Shown: positions 57,195 through 64,000 of the stretch, one piece after another | How the letters are laid out: every line of letters starts with the position of its first letter | Numbering within the stretch: position 1 is the first letter of the stretch | Source: Paraburkholderia phenazinium | GTDB lineage: Bacteria; Pseudomonadota; Gammaproteobacteria; Burkholderiales; Burkholderiaceae | Assembly (NCBI RefSeq): GCF_900100735.1 | Contig: NZ_FNCJ01000001.1 | Span: 372,001-436,000 of the forward strand | Direction: 5' to 3' | DNA length: 64,000 nt | Made by a program: the position numbers and the translations under genes | Notes under the pieces: model-generated | The model's input: the letters and a program-made list of their open reading frames with translations, nothing else | Databases searched by the model: none | What the model was told of the DNA's origin: nothing

Positions 57195-57617
57195 ATGATG
57201 TGCATGAACGCCATCCAAATCCGCCTTCTTTCGCTCGCGCTCTTCGCCGTGTTCTGCGCGACGCTCACCTATTGGCTCGTCACGCTCACCGCCCTGCGCG
57301 GTGGTCCGTTGCCTGCCGCCGCCGTGCATGCGCCGATCTCGGTCGAACAGGCAGCCACGCTGTTCGGCGGGCAACTGCAGCGCAGCGCCAACCAGGACGT
57401 GCGCCTGTTCGGCATACTGTCGCTTCAGGAAGGTGGCGCTGCCATCATCAGCGCGGGCGGCGAACCGCCGCGGGCCGTCTCGCTCGGCAGCGCCATCATG
57501 CAGGGCGCCAAGCTCTACGAAGTGCGCCCCCGTTCGATCATCATCGACCGCAACGGCGTCCATTCCGAAGTGTTCCTGCCCACCCAGCCGGCCGGTCCCA
57601 CCATCTACGTGCGCTGA
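57195..57617 (+). CDS. gspC: Type II secretion protein GspC (short form)
   Basis: 140 residues from ATG 57195 (MMCMNAIQIRLLSLALFAVFC), 139 or 137 from the next ATGs. An N-terminal membrane helix (LSLALFAVFCATLTYWLVTL) and a homology-region domain (GGQLQRSANQDVRLFGILSLQEGGAAIIS, then EVRPRSIIIDRNGVHSEVFL). The usual PDZ domain at the C-terminus is absent, so it is about half the classical length. GspC links the outer-membrane secretin to the platform. It is transcribed opposite to all other gsp genes, between gspG and gspF; this layout is known in Burkholderia. Confidence 0.85.
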   Translation: MMCMNAIQIRLLSLALFAVFCATLTYWLVTLTALRGGPLPAAAVHAPISVEQAATLFGGQLQRSANQDVRLFGILSLQEGGAAIISAGGEPPRAVSLGSAIMQGAKLYEVRPRSIIIDRNGVHSEVFLPTQPAGPTIYVR

Positions 57618-57782
57618 GTTAAGCGGCCGCCATCGCGGCCGCAGCGGTTACGTTATGCAGTTGCGCTAACCAGTTGTCCGTCGCGCTTACCCTTTCCGGT
57701 AGCCATCTGCATTCGCAGCGCATCACCACCGTAGCCGCTACCGTCACAGCGCGCGCCAACCATCGCCGCGAGCTGCACCGCC

Positions 57783-59000
57783 TCACTGCACCAGGTTGTT
57801 CAGCTCGATGATCGGCATCATCACCGCCAGCACGATCACCAGCACCACGCCCCCCATCGCCAGAATCAGCAACGGTTCGAGCAGGCTCGTCAGGAACATC
57901 GTGCGCCGTTCCAGTTCGCCCGCTTCGCCTTCCGCCGCACGGTCGAGCATCGTCGTCACATCGCCGGTCGCTTCACCTGAGCGAATCAGGTGCACCAGCA
58001 CGGGCGGAAACGTCTTCGTATTGCCCAGCGCACGCGACAGCGACGTGCCTTCGCGCACCCGCACGATCGCGTCGTCGATGTTGTCGCGCATCGCCCGGTT
58101 GCTGAGCGTTTCGCTCGCCGCCTGCAGTGCGCGCAGGATCGGCACGCCGGCCGCCGTCAGGATGCCCAGCGTGCTGGCAAAGCGCACCGTGTTATAGCCG
58201 CGCACCAGCTTGCCGAGCAGCGGGGCGGTCAGGAGCCACCGGTCGAAGGCGAGACGCGGGCCCGGCTGCTTCAATATCGATCGCACGATATACGCCACCA
58301 GCGCGACTGCGATCAGCACGGCCCACCACCATTTCCGCACGAAGCCGGAGAGCGCCATCATCATGATGGTGAGAAACGGCAACTGCTGCTTGGTGCTGGC
58401 GAACACGTTGACGACCTGCGGCACCACATAGCTCAGCAGGAACGTGACGATGCCGAAGGCAATGATCGTGACGATGGTCGGATACGTGAAGGCCAGCACG
58501 ATCTTCTGCTTGAGCGCGTTGCGCTGCTCGATATAGTCGGCGAGGCGCGATAGCACCAGACCAAGCTTGCCGGTGTGTTCGCCGGCCGCCACCAGCGCGC
58601 GGTAAATCTCCGGAAAGTCTTTCGGATGCTGCTGCAGCGCATTGGCGAGCGAATGGCCGCCGAGCACTTCCGCGCGAATCGACGCCATCAGTTCGCGGAT
58701 GTAGTCGCGCTCCGATTGTTCGGTCAGCACGGAGAGGGCTTCGTCGAGCGGCAAACCGGCGATCAGCAGACTCGCCAGCTGGCGCGTGAGAATGGCCTGC
58801 TCGCGTTGCGACAAACGCCGCCCAAGCGAGAGCCGCTGGTTGCGCTCGCCGCGCGTGCGGCTCGCGGCCGGCTCGACCAAGAGCGGTGTCAGCCCCTGGC
58901 CGCGCAGACTGGTACGGGCGCCACGCGCGCTGTCCGCGTCGAGCACGCCTTTTTGTGCCTTGCCCGTCGCATCGATCGCTTCGAAACGAAATGCCGGCAT
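57783..59000 (-). CDS. gspF: Type II secretion inner-membrane protein GspF
   Basis: 405 residues. Two repeats of the T2SSF fold, each with LTRQLASLLIAGLPLDEAL and STLGILTAAGVPILRAL type wording, and three membrane helices. It ends MPIIELNNLVQ. GspF is the inner-membrane platform for GspE. It starts 4 bp after the gspE stop. Confidence 0.96.
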   Translation of the reverse strand: MPAFRFEAIDATGKAQKGVLDADSARGARTSLRGQGLTPLLVEPAASRTRGERNQRLSLGRRLSQREQAILTRQLASLLIAGLPLDEALSVLTEQSERDYIRELMASIRAEVLGGHSLANALQQHPKDFPEIYRALVAAGEHTGKLGLVLSRLADYIEQRNALKQKIVLAFTYPTIVTIIAFGIVTFLLSYVVPQVVNVFASTKQQLPFLTIMMMALSGFVRKWWWAVLIAVALVAYIVRSILKQPGPRLAFDRWLLTAPLLGKLVRGYNTVRFASTLGILTAAGVPILRALQAASETLSNRAMRDNIDDAIVRVREGTSLSRALGNTKTFPPVLVHLIRSGEATGDVTTMLDRAAEGEAGELERRTMFLTSLLEPLLILAMGGVVLVIVLAVMMPIIELNNLVQ

Positions 59001-59004
59001 GGCG

Positions 59005-60561
59005 TTAGGCTCCGCCCGTCACGCGGATCACTTCCTCGAGCGAGGTCAGGCCCGAGGCGAGCCAGCGGTCCGCGTCTTCGCGCAGCGTGTGCATACCCTG
59101 GCTGCGACCTGCGGTGAGGATCTCCGAATCGGCCGCGTTACGGTGGATCAGCGTACGGATCGTGTCGTCGATCAGCAGCAGTTCATACACGCCGCGCCGT
59201 CCTGCGTAGCCGGATTGCCCACACTTGTCGCAACCCACCGGATGCCATTGCACGCGGCCGTCTTCGTCTGTGCGCTCTTCGCGACATACCGGACAGAGCC
59301 GGCGCACGAGGCGCTGCGCCAGCACGCCGAGCAGCGACGAAGCCAGCAGATACGGCTCCACGCCCATGTCGGTCAAGCGGGTCACGGCAGAAGCCGCGTC
59401 GTTGGTGTGTAGCGTCGCCAGCACCAGGTGACCGGTGAGCGAGGCCTGCACCGCGATCTGCGCGGTTTCCAGATCGCGGATTTCACCGATCATGATGATG
59501 TCCGGGTCCTGCCGCAAAATCGAACGCAGCGCCCGCGCGAAGGTCATGCCGATCCGCTCGTTGACCTGGGTCTGGCCGATGCCCGACAGATCGTATTCGA
59601 TCGGATCTTCGACAGTCATGATATTGGCGGTCGCCGTCTCGAGCCGCGACATCGATGCGTACAGCGTCGTCGTCTTGCCCGAACCAGTCGGCCCGGTCAC
59701 CAGCACGATGCCGTGCGGGCGGCCGATCAGCTTGTCGAACTTCACGAGCGTGTCCGCACCCATGCCAAGCGCTTCGAGATTCAGGCGCGAGGCATCCTTT
59801 TCCAACAGACGCAGCACCGCGCGTTCGCCGTGCCCGGTCGGCAGGGTCGACACCCGCACGTCGACCGGCCGGCCGCCCACGCGCAGCGTGATCCGGCCGT
59901 CCTGCGGCAAACGTTTCTCCGCGATATCGAGCTGCGCCATGATCTTGATCCGCGAGATCAGCGCGCCGTGCAGCGCCTTCTTCGGCCGCACGACGTCGCG
60001 CAGCGTGCCGTCGACGCGAAAGCGCACCACCGAGGCATTCTCGAACGGCTCGATATGAATATCCGAAGCCTGTTCGCGAGCCGCCTGGGTGAGCAGGGCG
60101 TTGATCATACGGATGATCGGCGCATCGTCTTCCGATTCCAGCAGGTCTTCGACCTCGGGAATCTCCTGCATCAGGCGCGACAGATCGACTTCGCCTTCCA
60201 CCTCGCCGACCACTTGCGCTGCGCTGCCATCCTGGCGCGCATACGCCTGGTTGATCGCCAGCGAGAGCTCGTCCGCGGCCAGGCGCACGACCGTCAGCGC
60301 GCCGAAATTGCGCGCCACTTCGGCAAGTGCGGCATCGCTCGTGCGTTCGCTGATCCAGACTTCCAGGCCGTCGGCGTGCTGATGCGCGACGAGTATCTGG
60401 CCACTGCGCGCAAAGCCGTAGGGCACGAGCCGCGCGGCGACCGCCGACGGCGCGATGCGCTCGGCATGCTGCGCGACACCAGCGGACGGATTCGGCGCGG
60501 CACCGGCCCGCGCCGCTGCGGATGACGCAGAAGCTGACGGCGGCGTGGACGGCGTGCTCAC
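59005..60561 (-). CDS. gspE: Type II secretion ATPase GspE
   Basis: 518 residues from GTG 60561. Walker A GPTGSGKTTTLYA, Walker B IIMIGEIRDLETAQIAVQ, and the four-cysteine zinc loop CPVCREER-CDKCGQSGYAGRRG (near 430-475) are all intact. An N1E domain of about 150 residues precedes the core. The stretch before it has a variable, Ala/Pro-rich N-terminus. The GTG overlaps the gspD stop (GTGA), so gspD, gspE and gspF form one coupled unit. Confidence 0.97.
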   Translation of the reverse strand: MSTPSTPPSASASSAAARAGAAPNPSAGVAQHAERIAPSAVAARLVPYGFARSGQILVAHQHADGLEVWISERTSDAALAEVARNFGALTVVRLAADELSLAINQAYARQDGSAAQVVGEVEGEVDLSRLMQEIPEVEDLLESEDDAPIIRMINALLTQAAREQASDIHIEPFENASVVRFRVDGTLRDVVRPKKALHGALISRIKIMAQLDIAEKRLPQDGRITLRVGGRPVDVRVSTLPTGHGERAVLRLLEKDASRLNLEALGMGADTLVKFDKLIGRPHGIVLVTGPTGSGKTTTLYASMSRLETATANIMTVEDPIEYDLSGIGQTQVNERIGMTFARALRSILRQDPDIIMIGEIRDLETAQIAVQASLTGHLVLATLHTNDAASAVTRLTDMGVEPYLLASSLLGVLAQRLVRRLCPVCREERTDEDGRVQWHPVGCDKCGQSGYAGRRGVYELLLIDDTIRTLIHRNAADSEILTAGRSQGMHTLREDADRWLASGLTSLEEVIRVTGGA

Positions 60562-62879
60562 GGCTGCGCTCCCGGCGACGCCGTGGAAGGTGCGACTGGC
60601 ACAGGGTTAGCCTGCACAGCACCGTTTGCAGCCGGTGCGGAAGCCGCCGCAGGAGCAGGCCTCGGCGCCATTTGCTGACGACGCATGTCGTCGAGATTGA
60701 ACAGGTTCATCTCGGGTGCTCCGCCCTGGCTCGGGCCGATCGGCATCGGCGGAACCACCGGATCGTCGTTGTCCTTGATCAGGTTATTGTCCGACTTGTA
60801 GGCACCCTGCACGCCCTGGATATAGTCATAGCGGTTCGACGTCACCGCCTGCGCGGTACTGCGATCGGCAATGATCACCGGGCGCAGAAACACCATCAGG
60901 TTGGTCTTGTTGCGGCTCTTCTGCTCCGAGCGGAACAACTGGCCGATCCACGGGATATCGCCCAGCAGCGGCACCTTGCTGTTGCTGACCTGGTAGTTGT
61001 CCTGCATCAGGCCGCCCAGCACGATGATCTCGCCGTTGTCAGCAAGCACCGTCGAGCTGATCGAACGCTTGGTGAACTCGGGGCCGGCCGGGAAGGCCGT
61101 CGCATTGGTCGTGCCGTTCACGATTGCCGAGTCTTCCGTGTAAAGCTGCAGCTTGAGAATGCCGCCGTCCGTGATCTGCGGTTTGATGTGCAGCGTCAGG
61201 CCGACATCGACGCGGTCGTAAGTATTGAATGCGCTACTCGCGGTGCTGCTTGTGAGGTTCGAATACGAACCCGTCTGGATCGGGACGTTCGTGCCGACGA
61301 CGATCTTGGCTTCCTCGTTGTCGAGCGTAATCAGGTTAGGCGTCGACAGCACGTTCGCGTCACCGGTCTGCGACAGTGCCTGCAGCAACGCGCCGAGTCC
61401 CTGCACACCGAAAATATTGTGCACCCAGCCGACGTTGAGGCCCTGCTGGACAGGATTGGTGGCACTGCCGAGCGCCGCAGGGAGACCGCCGACGGCCGCC
61501 GCCGCCGTCAGGTTGATAATGCTGTTGCCCGCGCCGGTCGCGAGGTTGGTGCCGGCAAACAGCGCACCGTTCGCAACCTGCCACTGAATGCCGAGATTGG
61601 CGTTGGTGTTCGAGTTCAGCTCGACAATCAGCGCCTCGATATAGACCTGGGCGCGCCGCGCGTCGAGCTGGTCGATCACCGACCGCAGGTTGCGGTATAC
61701 AGGTTCGGGCGCCGTGATGATCAATGAGTTGGTCGCCGTATCGGCCTGGATCATGCCGCCTGGCTGATTGTCTTCGTTCTTGTTCTTGTCGCTGCCGACC
61801 TGGTCTTCGGAGCCGGAACCGCTGCCCGAGCCCGATCCGCTGCCGCCGAGCGGCGACGAGCCCGAGCTGCCGAGTCCGCCCGAGGGCAGCGGCGGGGTAC
61901 CCGAGGTGCCCGTCGAATTGCTGCCGAACGAGCCGCCGCTACCGCCGCCATTCTGGTTGAACGAATTCGCATTGTTCGAGCCGGCCGACGAGCCGGAATC
62001 GCCGCCTTTGCCGAGCATCCCGCGCAAGGTCTTGGCAAGCGTCGCCGCGTCCGCATTGCGCAGCGGCACGACGTGCATGTTGCCGGGCACGGCGCTCGGC
62101 GCGTCGAGCTGTTTCGCCAGTTCCTTCGCCGCCGCGAGCCGCGAGCCGTTCGAGGCGCGAATCAGCAGCGAGTTGGTACGCGGGTCAGCCGTGATCGAAA
62201 CCTTGAGCGTCGCATCGGTCGCGCCGATTGCGCCCGGATCGAGCATCTTGGACAGTTGCGGGGCGATGTCGAGCGCGTTGGCATTCTTTAGCGGCACCAC
62301 CTGGACCTGGGTGCCGGCAGCCGTATCGATACCCGCGATGATCTGCGCGATGCGCCGCACATTGTCGGCGTAATCGGTCACGACGATCGTGTTGTTGGAC
62401 GGGTAGGCCGCCACGGTATTGTTCGGCGAGATCAGCGGACGCAGCACCGGCAGCACGTTATTGGCCGATTCGTTCCTGAGCTGGAACACCTGCGTAATGA
62501 CCTGATCGCCTCGCGCCACCGGCGTATTGCCGATATAGGTCGGCACACCCTGCAGCTTCGCATCGGCCTCCGGCACCACCTTCAGCACGCCGTGATCCTG
62601 CACCAGCGCAAAGCCCTGCATCCGCAAGGCGGACTGCAAGGTCTTGAGCGCCTGGTCCTCGGGCACCGGGTTTTCGGAGACGAGATTTAACTGACCCTTG
62701 ACGCGCGGGTCGACGATGATCGTTTTGCCGGTTGCGGCGCCAATCGCCTTAGCCACCTGATCGATGTCGGCGTTGACAAAGTTGAGTGTCACCTGTGCTT
62801 GTGCGATCTGCGCAGTGATCAACCCAGCCACCAGCAGCGCCGTTGCGACGCGACGCAATGCCATACGATTTCTTCTCAT
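60558..62879 (-). CDS. gspD: Type II secretion secretin GspD
   Basis: 773 residues from ATG 62879 (MRRNRMALRRVATALLVAGLITAQIAQA as signal peptide). Domains in order: N0 (VTLNFVNADIDQVAKAIG), N1, N2 and N3 (three modules with VFQLRNESANNVLPVLRP, VVPLKNANALDIAPQLSKML and VVPLRNADAATLAKTLRGML), then the secretin core with VLSTPNLITLDNEEAKIVVGTNVP and the end VFLRPVIIADRS. A Gly/Ser-rich insertion of about 70 residues lies in N3. A Pro/Ala-rich tail ends the protein. GspD is the outer-membrane pore. A structured leader is found upstream (62933-63014). Confidence 0.97.
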   Translation of the reverse strand: MRRNRMALRRVATALLVAGLITAQIAQAQVTLNFVNADIDQVAKAIGAATGKTIIVDPRVKGQLNLVSENPVPEDQALKTLQSALRMQGFALVQDHGVLKVVPEADAKLQGVPTYIGNTPVARGDQVITQVFQLRNESANNVLPVLRPLISPNNTVAAYPSNNTIVVTDYADNVRRIAQIIAGIDTAAGTQVQVVPLKNANALDIAPQLSKMLDPGAIGATDATLKVSITADPRTNSLLIRASNGSRLAAAKELAKQLDAPSAVPGNMHVVPLRNADAATLAKTLRGMLGKGGDSGSSAGSNNANSFNQNGGGSGGSFGSNSTGTSGTPPLPSGGLGSSGSSPLGGSGSGSGSGSGSEDQVGSDKNKNEDNQPGGMIQADTATNSLIITAPEPVYRNLRSVIDQLDARRAQVYIEALIVELNSNTNANLGIQWQVANGALFAGTNLATGAGNSIINLTAAAAVGGLPAALGSATNPVQQGLNVGWVHNIFGVQGLGALLQALSQTGDANVLSTPNLITLDNEEAKIVVGTNVPIQTGSYSNLTSSTASSAFNTYDRVDVGLTLHIKPQITDGGILKLQLYTEDSAIVNGTTNATAFPAGPEFTKRSISSTVLADNGEIIVLGGLMQDNYQVSNSKVPLLGDIPWIGQLFRSEQKSRNKTNLMVFLRPVIIADRSTAQAVTSNRYDYIQGVQGAYKSDNNLIKDNDDPVVPPMPIGPSQGGAPEMNLFNLDDMRRQQMAPRPAPAAASAPAANGAVQANPVPVAPSTASPGAQP

Positions 62880-62932
62880 GGAGTGTGATGTCGATGCCGA
62901 CCGCCGAAGCGATCGACTGTCATGCGCAACGA

Positions 62933-63014
62933 ACATAGGTGCGGACCAGGAGCCCCCTCGGTCTGCTCACGCCCCTTCGGGCGCAGGCTCCCCCGACTAC
63001 CTTCCAACCTATGT
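62933..63014. promoter_or_regulatory. Nested hairpin in the gspD leader region
   Basis: Nested pairs: ACATAGGT (62933-62940) with ACCTATGT (63007-63014); GGAGCC (62949-62954) with GGCTCC (62986-62991); CTGC with GCAG; GCCC with GGGC around CTTC. The whole folds as one long stem with loops, starting 54 bp upstream of the gspD ATG. No T-run follows, so it is not a terminator. It could control translation or stability of gspDEF mRNA. Confidence 0.45.
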
Positions 63015-63380
63015 CCAAAAAAAATGAACAGTAACAGCTTTTCATGTCGGATTTGTCACAAAACAACGGCTCCGGTGCGATTACTCTAATCAGCTACGCA
63101 CACTGTCAAAGTTTTGAAAGCTCTGGTAAGACCCGCTCATGCGCTTTGCCGTCTTCGTTTTTCGCGAGCTTATGTCGGGTAGCTAACTTGACGCTCGACT
63201 AACTGCCAGTATCATACGGGCCGATGACCCTGCTGAACGCTGCTTGCCTACACGGGTTTTCCCCGATGTCCGGCGCAGGCTCAGTGTTGGCGAGTTTGCA
63301 GGCGGTTGCGAGCGCATGCTACCGCATGAAGGATGCCTTACCCAATCTTACTTTTGTGAATTGTTTAGTCATCTTGACCG
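63015..63380. other. Intergenic region between gspD and the transglycosylase gene
   Basis: AT-richer start (63015-63070) that likely holds the gspD promoter; no strong -35/-10 pair could be fixed. The frame at 63224-63463 was not called because it lacks family signal. No other gene is seen. Confidence 0.3.
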
Positions 63381-63827
63381 ATGAAACTGGCCCTTCTCAC
63401 TGTTGGCGCGGTACTCGGTACGCTGCTCGCAGCGGGGCCGGCACACGCCGATTGCTTCGATGAAGCGGCCCGCTATCAGAAGGTCAACCCATTGATCTTA
63501 CGAGCGATTGCCTGGCAGGAATCGCACAACCGCCCCGAGGCGCTGCATAAGAACGCCAATGGCTCGACCGACTACGGTCTGATGCAGATCAACTCGATTC
63601 ATCTGCCCACGCTCGCCCAGTACGGCATCTCCACCAACACCCTGATGGAGCCGTGCAAGAACGTCTATATTGCCGCCTGGCATCTGCGTCAGCAGATGAA
63701 CAAGTACGGCAACACCTGGCAAGCGGTCGGCGCTTATCATTCGGAAACTCCAGCATTGCGCGACAAGTATGCGCAACAGATCGTGGCCATCCTGCAGAAG
63801 TGGAACCTGATGCGCGCCTCGCGCTGA
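63381..63827 (+). CDS. Small secreted lytic transglycosylase (SLT domain)
   Basis: 148 residues. Signal peptide MKLALLTVGAVLGTLLAAGPAHA, mature protein DCFDEAARYQKVNPLILRAIAWQESHNRPEAL, with the catalytic glutamate in AWQESHN. Further SLT wording: GSTDYGLMQINSIHLPTLAQYG and CKNVYIAAWHLRQQMNKYGNTWQAVGAYHS. It cleaves peptidoglycan glycan strands and is of the short IagB/VirB1 type that usually opens the wall for a secretion machine. It lies near the gsp genes, facing away. Confidence 0.93.
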   Translation: MKLALLTVGAVLGTLLAAGPAHADCFDEAARYQKVNPLILRAIAWQESHNRPEALHKNANGSTDYGLMQINSIHLPTLAQYGISTNTLMEPCKNVYIAAWHLRQQMNKYGNTWQAVGAYHSETPALRDKYAQQIVAILQKWNLMRASR

Positions 63828-64000
63828 GCGTGAGCGCTGCGGACCTGGGCGACCGGTGCGAGCAGACAGCGCAGGCGACCGGTGCGGGTTTGATGCACAA
63901 TGCGGGTTCGTGCTGCCGCCGCTCATGCGTCTCGCTCATGCGTCTCGCTTAGGCGCCCGGCACGCCTCCTAATTCTCTCCGTTTCCGTACCGCAATGAAC

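Noticed and set aside
59428..60525. 365-codon antisense frame opposite gspE
   Set aside because: Shadow frame; gspE motifs on the other strand are intact.

Overview
The window reads as the replication-origin region of the main chromosome of a Burkholderia-type betaproteobacterium, most likely a Paraburkholderia. This rests on the order gyrB-dnaN-dnaA / rpmH-rnpA-yidD-yidC-mnmE, a divergent type II secretion locus with a separate gspC, a DUF4148 gene, and GC-rich codon use. The species is inferred, not proven. No tRNA, rRNA or CRISPR array was seen.

Bases 1-20300 are accessory DNA beside the core origin region. They start with the tail of a retron-like reverse transcriptase. A complete four-gene Wadjet (JetABCD) anti-plasmid operon follows, then a few orphan genes. 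Next is a type VI secretion payload island: vgrG, a Tle3-type lipase effector, a Tla3-type adaptor, a small secreted candidate immunity protein, PAAR, an orphan TssF baseplate protein and an unknown membrane protein. The island ends in the 3' remnant of a Fic gene that abuts the gyrB terminator.

Bases 20300-31400 are the core origin block. gyrB, dnaN and dnaA run leftward. rpmH, rnpA, yidD and yidC run rightward, then comes a small HTH regulator transcribed leftward, and mnmE. DnaA boxes lie on both sides of dnaA, so oriC is probably here.

Bases 31400-40700 are a flexible stretch. It has a solitary tyrosine-recombinase-family gene that lacks the catalytic tyrosine and sits between copies of a TTGGTACACAG repeat. 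It also has several very small membrane proteins with basic, His-rich tails, plus DUF4148, HIT, SpeG, YaeQ and VOC genes. A candidate small RNA at 40425-40487 carries two anti-Shine-Dalgarno repeats and has its own promoter and terminator.

Bases 40700-50170 carry alkylation repair (ada-alkA, overlapping), gshA, a lipoprotein, a MarR-controlled EmrB-type exporter, and an outer-membrane efflux lipoprotein on the other strand. No membrane-fusion protein gene is present.

Bases 50250-62880 are the type II secretion genes gspDEF and gspGHIJKLMN (leftward) with gspC (rightward) between them. A roughly 650-700 bp inverted-repeat element sits between gspJ and gspK and seems to have displaced the gspK start. 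The window closes with a small secreted lytic transglycosylase.
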